A stretch of DNA of 64,000 bases from Altericroceibacterium spongiae (GTDB taxonomy: Bacteria > Pseudomonadota > Alphaproteobacteria > Sphingomonadales > Sphingomonadaceae). Below are positions 42,117 through 50,066 of the stretch, piece after piece. Location of the stretch: NCBI RefSeq assembly GCF_003610805.1, contig NZ_RAPF01000001.1, positions 434,001-498,000 of the forward strand. Reading direction: 5' to 3'. Both the position numbers and the translations under genes were made by a program. The notes under the pieces were generated by a model. The model was not told where the DNA came from. It saw only the letters and a list, made by a program, of their open reading frames with translations, and did no database searches. The stretch's first letter is position 1; each line of letters starts with the position of its first letter.

Positions 42117-42605
42117 TCAGGCTGCGTTAGCCTGATCGCTATCGGAGCGATTGCTCGTATTTGTATCGACAACTTCAAGCGAGTGCTGGCCATTAAGTGG
42201 AATTTTCTTCGGCTTCATAGCTTCAGGCACTTCGCGAACAAGGTCAATCATGAGCAGGCCATCCTGCAGGTCTGCGCTATCCACCCGTACGAAATCAGCC
42301 AGTTCGAAACGGCGCTCGAAACCGCGATTGGCGATGCCGACATGGAGTAGCTCGCCTTCGGGCTGTTCGTCACGTTTTTTGCCCTGAACAACGAGCAAAT
42401 TCTGCTGAGCGGTTATATCGATATCCTGCGGGCGGAAACCGGCCACGGCAAGCGTAATGCGATAGGCATCTTCACTACGCCGTTCGATATTGAAAGGGGG
42501 GTAATTGTCGCCACTATTGTTGCGGACCTGATTTTCGAGCAGATCAAACAAACGGTCAAAACCGACAGTGGAACGACGATAAGGGGTGAAATCAAGACGG
42601 TTCAT
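42117..42605 (-). CDS. small heat-shock protein, Hsp20/IbpA family
   Basis: Started at the ATG at 42605 it is 162 residues beginning MNRLDFTPYRRSTVGFDRLFDLL, the IbpA-like N-terminus. The alpha-crystallin domain (about 38-130) includes YRITLAVAGFRPQDIDI and the GIANRGFERRFELADFV strand. It binds unfolding proteins as oligomers during heat stress. The longer frame from 42731 would swallow the leader RNA and is rejected. Regulation is unusually readable: a sigma-32-type promoter and a structured leader precede it. Confidence 0.93.
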   Translation of the reverse strand: MNRLDFTPYRRSTVGFDRLFDLLENQVRNNSGDNYPPFNIERRSEDAYRITLAVAGFRPQDIDITAQQNLLVVQGKKRDEQPEGELLHVGIANRGFERRFELADFVRVDSADLQDGLLMIDLVREVPEAMKPKKIPLNGQHSLEVVDTNTSNRSDSDQANAA

Positions 42606-42698
42606 GATGAAACAAATCCTCTTCTGAGCAATTTGAACAATATTGGGTCCGGTCCATCCGGCACCCTTTGCCTTCAGCCCTTTCGGCGCTGGCAAGCT
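42606..42698 (-). promoter_or_regulatory. probable ROSE-like RNA thermometer in the hsp20 leader
   Basis: The predicted leader of about 93 nt can fold into successive small stems: CAGC..GCTG, GGCA/TGCC and CCGG/CCGG. The last one pairs TTGCT (42631-42627) with the Shine-Dalgarno AGGA (42620-42617). A U(U/C)GCU element facing AGGA next to the start codon is the hallmark of ROSE thermometers upstream of rhizobial and other proteobacterial small heat-shock genes. Folding was judged by eye only. Confidence 0.6.
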
Positions 42699-42704
42699 GT
42701 ACTT

Positions 42705-42732
42705 AGATAAGGGTTTGGAACAAGCTTTCAAG
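42705..42732 (-). promoter_or_regulatory. sigma-32 (RpoH) type promoter of hsp20
   Basis: On the minus strand CTTGAAA (42732-42726) is followed after 13 bp by CCTTATCT (42712-42705). This agrees with the heat-shock pattern CTTGAAA and a C-rich -10, and with the alphaproteobacterial form CYTATNT. Transcription would start near 42698. Confidence 0.75.
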
Positions 42733-42767
42733 CACCCTTCATTTTGACGTTAAGCAAAGGAATATTC

Positions 42768-43031
42768 ATGAGTGCGCCCAAAGTAGAAATTTACACAAAA
42801 TTCGGCTGCGGTTTCTGCGTTCGGGCCAAACAACTGCTCGATAGCAAGGGGGTCGATTATGAGGAATATGACATCACGATGGGTGGCCCCAAACGCGATG
42901 AAATGCTTGAGCGAAAACCCGATGCCATGACCGTGCCGCAGATTTTTATCGATGACAAAGCCGTTGGCGGTTCGGACGAGCTTGCCTCGCTGGACCGTGA
43001 AGGCAAGCTCGACTCTATGCTGGGTATGTGA
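42768..43031 (+). CDS. grxC: glutaredoxin 3
   Basis: This is an 87-residue thioredoxin-fold protein started at the ATG at 42768, which has AAAGGA at good distance. The active site is Cys14-Gly-Phe-Cys17, a variant of the usual CPYC, and the glutathione-site TVPQIFIDDKAVGGSDEL is intact. It reduces disulfides with glutathione. Its promoter region overlaps that of divergent hsp20. It is 13 nt ahead of the amidase gene. Confidence 0.93.
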   Translation: MSAPKVEIYTKFGCGFCVRAKQLLDSKGVDYEEYDITMGGPKRDEMLERKPDAMTVPQIFIDDKAVGGSDELASLDREGKLDSMLGM

Positions 43032-43044
43032 GGATAAGAGTATC

Positions 43045-43896
43045 GTGACGCTTGCCGAAACAACTTCCACAACACGAATTGCTCTGTTGCAGATGACCAG
43101 CGGGATTGATCCACTGGCCAATGCTCGCATCATGGCCGATGCGGCAAGCGATGCGGCCAGGGACGGTGCATCGATTTTGTTCACGCCTGAAATGTGCGGT
43201 TTACTCGACCGCCAGCGGGAGAGGGCAGATCAGCATATCGTTGAAGAGGCGCAGGACCCGGTCCTGGCCGAAATGCGTAATGTTGCAGCGAGGCACGGTA
43301 TTTGGGTAGCCCTCGGCTCGCTTGCCATCCGGCGTTTTGACGGGCGCTGGGCCAACCGTTCGCTATTGCTCACACCCGAAGGCAATATCGCGGCACGTTA
43401 TGACAAGATCCATATGTTCGATGTGGAACTGGCCAGTGGCGAAACCTGGCGTGAATCGGCTGCCTATGTGCCGGGTGAAGAAGTCGTGACAGCCGAAACA
43501 CCGGTAGGCAGGTTAGGGCTGTCGATCTGTTATGATATTCGTTTTCCGGCTTTGTACGATGAGCTGGGGCGGCAGCATTGCGATGCGATTGCCGTTCCTG
43601 CGGCCTTTACCGTGCCCACCGGTAAAGCGCACTGGCATCTTATGCAGCGCGCTCGCGCGGTCGAGGCCAGCGCCTATGTCATCGCTGCTGCACAGGTTGG
43701 CATACATGCAGATGGACGCGAAACCTATGGTCATTCTCTGGTAGTTGATCCCTGGGGAGAAATAGTCCTCGATATGGGAGGAGACGGTCCTGGACTTGGA
43801 TTTGCCGAGATTGACCCGAAACGGATCACAGACATTCGCGAACAGCTTCCGAGCCTTGCCAATCGTCGCATCCTGTCTAAAGCGATGACATCATGA
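43045..43896 (+). CDS. Nit-type carbon-nitrogen hydrolase (likely deaminated glutathione amidase)
   Basis: This is a 283-residue nitrilase-superfamily amidase. The catalytic triad is visible: Glu49 (FTPEMCG), Lys121 (YDKIHMFD) and Cys162 (ICYDIRFP). The DKIHMFDV and CYDIRFP motifs are those of the Nit1/NitFhit branch, whose known role is to hydrolyse deaminated glutathione, a repair reaction that fits the glutaredoxin neighbour. I start it at the GTG at 43045 after GAGGATAAGAG; the open frame extends back to an ATG at 42952 but that part overlaps grxC. Confidence 0.88.
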   Translation: MTLAETTSTTRIALLQMTSGIDPLANARIMADAASDAARDGASILFTPEMCGLLDRQRERADQHIVEEAQDPVLAEMRNVAARHGIWVALGSLAIRRFDGRWANRSLLLTPEGNIAARYDKIHMFDVELASGETWRESAAYVPGEEVVTAETPVGRLGLSICYDIRFPALYDELGRQHCDAIAVPAAFTVPTGKAHWHLMQRARAVEASAYVIAAAQVGIHADGRETYGHSLVVDPWGEIVLDMGGDGPGLGFAEIDPKRITDIREQLPSLANRRILSKAMTS

Positions 43897-44417
43897 TTGT
43901 TTTTGATCTCGTTTGTTCCTCGGGCCACCGTTTTGAAGGCTGGTTCGGGTCGTCACAGGATTATGCCAGTCAGCAGGAGCGAGAGTTGCTGAGCTGCCCG
44001 CAATGCGGTTCTGCACAAATCGAAAAGGCACCTATGGCACCTGCTGTCCCGCGCAAGGGTAACCAGCAAAGCCATCCTATACCGCGCGAACATGCTCCAG
44101 GCGATGAAACGAAACACGCCGAAAAAGAGGGCGACGCTCTGCACGGACCATCGCAGGATGTAACGGCAGGAGAAATGCCGCCACAGGTTGCACAGGCGCT
44201 CGAAAAACTGGCCCAGGTGCAGGCCGAGGCGCTCAAAGAATCGACATGGGTTGGCAGCCGTTTTTCCGAAGAAGCGCGGGCCATGCATTATGGCGAAAAG
44301 AAAAGCGACGCCATTCATGGTCGGGCTTCGGCGGAAGAAACACGCGAATTGCTGGAAGAAGGTATTACCGTTTCGCCTTTACTTTTCCCTATTTCTCCGC
44401 CCGACGAAATGAACTGA
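43893..44417 (+). CDS. DUF1178 family protein
   Basis: This 174-residue protein has an N-terminal zinc-ribbon-like part with Cys8, His12 and Cys35/Cys38 (SCPQCGS), and a charged middle with low complexity. The FDLVCSSGHRFEGWFGSS start is the DUF1178 signature. The function is unknown; the family often follows a Nit-type amidase, as here, with a 4-nt overlap. Confidence 0.9.
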   Translation: MIVFDLVCSSGHRFEGWFGSSQDYASQQERELLSCPQCGSAQIEKAPMAPAVPRKGNQQSHPIPREHAPGDETKHAEKEGDALHGPSQDVTAGEMPPQVAQALEKLAQVQAEALKESTWVGSRFSEEARAMHYGEKKSDAIHGRASAEETRELLEEGITVSPLLFPISPPDEMN

Positions 44418-44495
44418 ACGCCTGCGTTCCATGATCGGGCTTTGTGATTGACGGCAGCCCATGCTGAAACTATCGCTTTCCACGAAATCCGGCAC

Positions 44496-44572
44496 GCGCC
44501 CGTAGCTCAGCAGGATAGAGCACCAGATTCCTAATCTGGGGGCCACAGGTTCGAATCCTGTCGGGCGCACCA
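44496..44572 (+). tRNA. tRNA-Arg (anticodon CCT)
   Basis: A 77-nt cloverleaf with acceptor arms GCGCCCG and CGGGCGC, anticodon stem CCAGA/TCTGG around loop TTCCTAA, and T-arm ACAGG-TTCGAAT-CCTGT. The 3' CCA is encoded. The anticodon CCT reads AGG. Accessory DNA begins right after it, consistent with use as an integration site. Confidence 0.95.
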
Positions 44573-44705
44573 GTTTTTCATTAAATATCAAAGAAAAAAG
44601 CTATCAGTCGCTTACGGCAAAGTCATGCGATTTCTGTTGAGCTTATTTCTACCAAATCGACTGTCCTTTATCCTGTATGTTGCGAAGCCGAGGGGTTAGG
44701 AGACC

Positions 44706-44951
44706 GTGGCCGTGACACTCGCGGAGATCATGGCGGACAGCGGTCACTACAGCATCGATAGCACTACCGTTTGCGCCCACATCTCGGCAGCGGGCGGAAA
44801 AAAGGGGGCTCATTAGCGCGTTCTTGACCGCTCGCGGGATGGGTTCACCAGTAGCTTCACCGCCTGGCTGATGCTCTCCGACGACCGCTCGCCTTCCATC
44901 TTACGGTCGGCGAGGCGGCAGATCGCAAAGCCTATGAAGCCATGATGGATA
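44706..44951 (+). pseudogene. remnant of an IS5-family transposase
   Basis: Reading from GTG 44706 gives LAEIMADSGHYSIDSTTV, then AHISAAGGKKGAH, the region around the first catalytic Asp of IS5-group DDE transposases. A TAG at 44814-44816 interrupts it where a Gln codon is expected. The frame resumes as DRSRDGFTS, and a 1-nt loss near 44853 shifts it. After that LADALRRPLAFHLTVGEAADRKAYEAMMD is the next conserved block. N- and C-terminal parts and the terminal inverted repeats are missing, so the element is dead. Confidence 0.85.
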
Positions 44952-45325
44952 TACTGTTCGTGTGCGGCTCTCAAAGCCTGTGAGGCGATGCATGCAGAGG
45001 CAGATATCGCGGCAATTATTGCGGTGATTGGAAAATAGCCACCTTTTAGCGAAGCCCCGTCTGCCAAATCCGATTGCCGCTAACAGGTCTGCCACGTCCC
45101 ATTTTCCTCACAGCAACGTAGGCACATGATGACAACGGGTAGGTCGCGCGGATTGAGCAGTCCCACAGCCTGTTGGGCAGCGCAGTATTCCTTGAACGTA
45201 GCGAACGCGGCGAACGCCTGTACGAACGGCGAGTAGCTGTGCCGCCCTTGTTCCAGCCGCGCTACGAGCAGCAGCATGAAGTGCAGCGAACCGGCACAAA
45301 ATCGGTGCAAGTCCCGTTCAGTATC
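44952..45325. other. decayed accessory DNA beside the IS remnant
   Basis: No convincing gene is seen here. On the minus strand a 76-codon frame (45080-45310, TTG start) ends CLRCCEENGTWQTC, and a second frame (from 45067) has a hydrophobic segment but runs into the transposase remnant. Neither has a good ribosome-binding site. They could be remains of small mobile-element genes. Confidence 0.35.
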
Positions 45326-45359
45326 TTTCAGCCCCGGCAGAAATTGGCCGGGGCTGAAA
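45326..45359 (-). terminator. terminator of the TonB-receptor operon
   Basis: A 13-bp perfect stem, TTTCAGCCCCGGC with GCCGGGGCTGAAA, around an 8-nt loop lies 24 nt past the receptor stop. The flanking A and T residues make it workable on both strands. Confidence 0.75.
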
Positions 45360-45382
45360 GCCGGGTAAGCCGGAGCTGTTCT

Positions 45383-47668
45383 TTAGAAACGGAACTTCAC
45401 CGTGCCGCCATATGTTCGCGGGGCGCGGATATTGGCGTAGAACAGCGTCGGATCCCCTCCGGCAGCGAGCGGGCGGGAGAAGGCATAGCGCCCGCCACCC
45501 GTATAGATTGCTTCATTGGTCAGATTTCGGCCCCATATCTTGATCGACAGACCCGATTGCAGCTCAAGCGTTACATCTGCATTGATCGAAAGGTAACCGT
45601 TATCCCGGCCGCTTTCGATGAAATCGGGCGAGAGATACTGACTGGAAGAAAACTGCCCGTCGGCTCCGGCGATGATGACCGTTCCGCCGCCCAGTTCGAA
45701 TGTATGCTGATAGCCCATGGAGCCCGTCCATTTCGGCGCACGTACCAACGGCTTACCTGAACAATCGACCGATTGGGTGGAGTCATATTGCAAAGGGGGA
45801 ATAGCGTCATTGGCGGTGTAGGGCTCAACCGGGCCGAGCGAGCATGATGTAGCATTCTCGGGATAGCTGTTGATGATCGGTGCCGTGCTGGACGGGTTAT
45901 AGACCTGGTAGAGGAAGCGGTCATATTTGGTGTGAAGATATTCCACAGCGAAGTGAAAAATGTCGTTCCGCGTCGGCTTGAACTGCATATCCATGCTGGC
46001 ACCATAGAGCGTTGCCTTGCCGGCATTGGTGGTCAGCAGACCGGTTGTTCCGCCTGGTGTCGCTCCCAGAAAACGTTCCTGCTTATTGTCGTATTTCCAG
46101 TAGAAGCCCTCCAGATTGAGCTGCAATGTCCGGTCGAGGAACTGGTTGCGGCTGCCCAGAGTGAAAGCCGTGAGCTGTTCGGGTTCATAGCTGTTATCGG
46201 GGTAGGGCACGCTGGGGAAGAAACCGCCCGCTTTGTAGCCCGTCGCCGCTGTACCGAAGAGCATGTTCTCAGGCCCGACATCATATTCAAAACCGGCGCG
46301 CCAGCTAACATCTTCGAAATCGCGCTCGGCAAAGTTATCGGTCTGACCCGGTGTCGGCAAGATCGCATTGGAAAGGCCCGACTGGCTTTTTTCGTCGCGA
46401 GACCAGCGTAACCCGCCGATTAGGCGAAATTCAGGGCTTATGCTGTATGTAGCTTCACCGAATAGAGCATAGGCCCGCGTGCCCAGTTCGGTCGATACGG
46501 TGCTTTGCTGGATGGGGATGGCGCGCAATTCATAATTCTGCGTCTGATCTTCATCGAAGAAATAGCCGCCCACAACCCATGTCAGCGCCTCTCCGTCATT
46601 GGCGAGCCGCAACTCTATGCTGGTTTGTTTCGAGGTTTCCGCGGTATTATAGTAAAATCCAGGCGTATAGGTGAGATAGGCTGCATCCGTATCGCGATAG
46701 GCAGGCAGGAATGTGACTGTGGCACCGCCCAGATCGACATTCAGCTCCGCGCTGACGGCCTTGACTTTCGTGTCGTTAAAGCCGTCATCCTCGATACGTG
46801 TCCCGCCCGGAATGAAAGCCGTTGGCGGCTGCTGTATGTTGCCTATGGATGGGCCTTCCCAGTGGTCTTCGGGGACAGGGGTGAACATGGAGCGTTTGAT
46901 CGTTGCGGCGCCTTGGCTGTCCATATCCAGATATTCGCCCATCACGGTCAGATCGATTGTTTCCGACGGGCGGACACGCGCAATGAGCCGCCCGGCGATG
47001 CTGTCCGCGTCATTATAACCATCACTGAGATAGCCATCATGCTTGTTATACTGGATGGCTCCGCGAACAGCGAAAGTCTCGGTTCCGCCACCCGCTGCTG
47101 CGCTGATTTTCCGGGCATTGTAATTGCCGATTTCCGCGCTGACTTCTCCGGAGAACCCTGCTTCGGGCTTGCGGGTTATCAGGTTGATCGCGCCCCCTGT
47201 GGCATTGCGGCCATAGAGCGTACCCTGCGGACCTTTGAGCACTTCCACACGTTCCAGATCGAAAAAGATCGGCCCGATGCCGTTGGGGCGTGAAATATAG
47301 ACCCCGTCAATATTATAGGCGATGGCGCTTTCCGCATTGGCATTGGTGGCAAAATCCCCCACACCGCGCATATAGGTCTGCACCACGCCGCCGCCCAGGC
47401 TGACGGTGAGGCCCGGCACGACCGACCCCAGGTCGGTCGCTTCGCTGACGCCTGCATCGGCCAGATCGTCTCCGCCAATCACGGCGATGGATAGCGAGGA
47501 ATCCTGCACGGATTCCGATCGCCGGTTGGCGGTAACGACAATCGTATCGATTTGGCCACGATCCTGCTCAAGAGCGGCGTGATCCGTTGTGTTAGCCCGG
47601 TCCTGCGCCTGGACTTGTCCAGCTATGACAAGCGAGCCGAGGCTTGCCCCCCAAAGTAAAGTCTTCAT
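45383..47668 (-). CDS. TonB-dependent outer-membrane receptor
   Basis: This is a 761-residue receptor started at the ATG at 47668, which has GGAGG 5 nt upstream. The signal peptide ends near AGQVQAQ (about 23), the TonB-box-like segment is DTIVVTANRR, the plug domain (about 45-160) includes VEVLKGPQGTLYGRNATGGAINLITRKP, and a 22-strand barrel ends in a terminal Phe (TVKFRF). It should import a large or scarce substrate by TonB energy. Being last in the dioxygenase operon, it probably takes up the substrate or a precursor of that enzyme. Confidence 0.92.
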   Translation of the reverse strand: MKTLLWGASLGSLVIAGQVQAQDRANTTDHAALEQDRGQIDTIVVTANRRSESVQDSSLSIAVIGGDDLADAGVSEATDLGSVVPGLTVSLGGGVVQTYMRGVGDFATNANAESAIAYNIDGVYISRPNGIGPIFFDLERVEVLKGPQGTLYGRNATGGAINLITRKPEAGFSGEVSAEIGNYNARKISAAAGGGTETFAVRGAIQYNKHDGYLSDGYNDADSIAGRLIARVRPSETIDLTVMGEYLDMDSQGAATIKRSMFTPVPEDHWEGPSIGNIQQPPTAFIPGGTRIEDDGFNDTKVKAVSAELNVDLGGATVTFLPAYRDTDAAYLTYTPGFYYNTAETSKQTSIELRLANDGEALTWVVGGYFFDEDQTQNYELRAIPIQQSTVSTELGTRAYALFGEATYSISPEFRLIGGLRWSRDEKSQSGLSNAILPTPGQTDNFAERDFEDVSWRAGFEYDVGPENMLFGTAATGYKAGGFFPSVPYPDNSYEPEQLTAFTLGSRNQFLDRTLQLNLEGFYWKYDNKQERFLGATPGGTTGLLTTNAGKATLYGASMDMQFKPTRNDIFHFAVEYLHTKYDRFLYQVYNPSSTAPIINSYPENATSCSLGPVEPYTANDAIPPLQYDSTQSVDCSGKPLVRAPKWTGSMGYQHTFELGGGTVIIAGADGQFSSSQYLSPDFIESGRDNGYLSINADVTLELQSGLSIKIWGRNLTNEAIYTGGGRYAFSRPLAAGGDPTLFYANIRAPRTYGGTVKFRF

Positions 47669-47726
47669 CTCTCCCTCCATTGTATTTTATTTTTGATTTC
47701 CCGCCCCTTTTTGGGGTCTGGGAAGG

Positions 47727-49178
47727 TCAGGCTGAGCCTAATTCATAGGAATATTGCCCTGATTTGAGTGTTTCAGCCGGCACCCATGTGCCATGAAATG
47801 TCGAACGCACCCGCACCGGCAGTTTGATCGTCGCGACAGGGCCCGCTGCCAGATCCTGTGCATCCAGCACCACGAGATCGCTGCGATGTTCGGATATGCG
47901 GGCCACGGGAACCAGCAGCCAGCCATCCCCTTCGGGGGCATCGGGGCGACGCGGAACGAACTGGCATTCCTGCACCGTATTGCCCGGACCGGGTGAATAA
48001 GTATCCAGCCTGCCCGTTTCGAAGTCGATCCGCCCGGTAGAGCTGGACCCGTCTTTCGAGCGATAGACAATCACGAAGCCATGCTTGTAAGGCCGGCCCT
48101 GATACCGGTCATCGGTACGGGGCATTTCGCAACTCACATCGAGCAAACGATCCTTTTCGAATGTACCGTCATTACGGCTGAGATCCATCGTCAGGCGAGT
48201 GAGAAAGGGTGGTACGGGTGCCGCCTGTTCGCCTGCCGGAGAGGGGAAAAAGGGAAAGCAATTCCCTTCATACAGAACTACATCGAGATGTACCTTGTTC
48301 CCTTCATGCACTGCATTCAGCATATGGCCTGCGCTGGTGGCCGGCCCTTTGAACCATTTAATGTCTCTGGCATCGCCATAACGCGGCACCAGCGCGATAT
48401 GAGTTTCCTCATCGGGCTGCCACTGGAAGTAATTGCCGCCCGCTTTCACGACATCCATGTCGGTGATGAGCGGGAAGAAGGGGAAAACGATCCATTCATC
48501 TGTAACGGCAAAATCGTGAACGCAGGCCGCGTACGGCATTTTGAACCAGACTTCGTTGATTTTTCGCCCGTTTTTGTCGAACAGATAAAAGCAGATATCC
48601 TTCGTGCCGTCGCCTTTGGCCTGATAAGCAAAAGCCAGTAATTCATTGGTGATCGGATCGACCTTGGGATGGGCGGTGAAAGTCTGCGCCGTGATCTGCC
48701 CATCCATATCGGTGCGCCCGATGGTCTCCAGCGTATCCGGGTTCAGCTCATAGGGAAGATCGTCTTCCTTCAGCGCATACAGATGCCCGGCATGGAACAT
48801 CGCTGTCGTATTGGCTGTCCCCATATTGGCGTCGCGCGCTTCGGGGGCGTTGGTATAACGGTTGCGATAGCGGCCGAACAGCGCGCGGCGGGCTTCGGCC
48901 TGCATGGCATACCGTTCGGTATGGACCCAGCGACTGCGGTAGCTGACCTGTCCATTCTCGAAGCGGAACATGTGATACATTCCTTCGCCATCGATAAAGA
49001 TGTCGTCGTCCCTGCCGGAAGGATACTGCCAGTCCGCACCATTTCGGTATAATGTGCCTTCCAGTCCCTCGGGAATGGAGCCTTGGATAATTTCCAGCCC
49101 CTCGATCGTCGTTTCCGTCCGCATGGGTTCGCCCCAGCCCTTGAACAGAGCGTTGTCGGAAAAACGGATAGGTTCCAT
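47727..49178 (-). CDS. carotenoid oxygenase family, lignostilbene-dioxygenase-like
   Basis: This 483-residue non-haem iron dioxygenase cleaves a C=C bond into two aldehydes. The four iron-binding histidines are His170 (FTAH), His221 (CVHD), His285 (AGHMLNA) and His462 (STFHGTW). Tyr104 (FGRYRNR) and Lys137 (LYALKED) match the Tyr101 and Lys134 that hold the 4-hydroxyl of phenolic stilbenes in Novosphingobium NOV1, and Phe61 may match Phe59. This favours phenolic stilbenes or isoeugenol-like substrates over carotenoids, but is inference. It lies 3 nt after the hydrolase gene. Confidence 0.88.
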   Translation of the reverse strand: MEPIRFSDNALFKGWGEPMRTETTIEGLEIIQGSIPEGLEGTLYRNGADWQYPSGRDDDIFIDGEGMYHMFRFENGQVSYRSRWVHTERYAMQAEARRALFGRYRNRYTNAPEARDANMGTANTTAMFHAGHLYALKEDDLPYELNPDTLETIGRTDMDGQITAQTFTAHPKVDPITNELLAFAYQAKGDGTKDICFYLFDKNGRKINEVWFKMPYAACVHDFAVTDEWIVFPFFPLITDMDVVKAGGNYFQWQPDEETHIALVPRYGDARDIKWFKGPATSAGHMLNAVHEGNKVHLDVVLYEGNCFPFFPSPAGEQAAPVPPFLTRLTMDLSRNDGTFEKDRLLDVSCEMPRTDDRYQGRPYKHGFVIVYRSKDGSSSTGRIDFETGRLDTYSPGPGNTVQECQFVPRRPDAPEGDGWLLVPVARISEHRSDLVVLDAQDLAAGPVATIKLPVRVRSTFHGTWVPAETLKSGQYSYELGSA

Positions 49179-49181
49179 GCC

Positions 49182-50066
49182 TTACTCTCCTTGGTTTGCG
49201 GTCTGCGCCACAAAATTGCTGATGATCGGTTCGAGCGTGGAATTCGGCGAGCCGATTTCCAGCACAGGCGAGAGGTGGTTATGTCCGGCCAGCCAGTGCA
49301 TCCGGGGGAAGCGCTGTTGCTGCTCCGCATAGGCCGCGACATAAGACGCTGCCTGTTTCTGGAAATCGGTCACATCGAATTCCGAAACGGTCGCCAGCAC
49401 GGGCACTTTGCTTTCGATAAGACCGTCTGTTGTCGAACAGGCCGGATAGGCTGCCGTATCGTCACCGTAATAGGCCTTGTGAAACGGATTGGCATCGGCG
49501 GCGGCGATGTCGTAAATGCAGGATATCAGCAAGGCACCGGCCAGTCCCGGTCCCGATGGCTGGTGAAAGCGTGGCTGGGCGACATAGCTGGCCACATGTA
49601 CCGCGCCTGCCGACTGGCCCATCAGATAGATCTTCGCGGGATCGCCGCCATATCGGGCGATATTGGATTGTAGCCAAGCGATAAGCGTAGCCATATCTTC
49701 CGGGCCGGCGGGCCAGCGGTGATCGGGGGCGAGCCGGTAAGTCACGGTTACGCCGATCATGCCGTTACGGGCAGCGAAATCGCTTACATTATCGTAGAAA
49801 GGCAGGCCTTCCGGGGAGCGTTTGTCCCCCATGACGAAACCGCCGCCATGAATATACACCAATACGGGTGCGCTTTGCGTTTCTTCCTGCCGGACAATAT
49901 CTAGCCGGTGCCTTTCATCAGGTCCGTAAGAGAGATCTCGCCGGGTCTGCGTTAGGGCGGAAAAACCAGTAAAACTGGCGGCAAAAAGTGCCTGCGTACC
50001 CTGCATCATTGTGGGTGAAAGGTCGGAGCCGAACGCTTCTATCCGTGTGCGAAGATCTGGCGTCAT
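49182..50066 (-). CDS. alpha/beta hydrolase (hormone-sensitive-lipase type)
   Basis: This is a 294-residue esterase-like enzyme with the oxyanion-hole motif HGGGF at 73-77 and nucleophile Ser152 in GQSAG, with likely Asp231 and His264. No signal peptide is seen, so it is cytoplasmic. The start overlaps the ADH stop (ATGA) and it is 3 nt before the dioxygenase gene, so it may remove an ester group from the same substrate or its product. Confidence 0.85.
   Translation of the reverse strand: MTPDLRTRIEAFGSDLSPTMMQGTQALFAASFTGFSALTQTRRDLSYGPDERHRLDIVRQEETQSAPVLVYIHGGGFVMGDKRSPEGLPFYDNVSDFAARNGMIGVTVTYRLAPDHRWPAGPEDMATLIAWLQSNIARYGGDPAKIYLMGQSAGAVHVASYVAQPRFHQPSGPGLAGALLISCIYDIAAADANPFHKAYYGDDTAAYPACSTTDGLIESKVPVLATVSEFDVTDFQKQAASYVAAYAEQQQRFPRMHWLAGHNHLSPVLEIGSPNSTLEPIISNFVAQTANQGE

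Noticed and set aside
44813-45067. 84-codon minus-strand frame with a hydrophobic segment
   Set aside because: Its second half is only the reverse of the transposase remnant; no ribosome site. It may include a piece of an old small gene, but cannot be supported.
47727-49178. Carotenoid or retinal-forming oxygenase for the four-His enzyme
   Set aside because: The phenol-binding Tyr and Lys of lignostilbene-type enzymes are present and no carotenoid synthesis gene is near, so the stilbene branch is the better call.
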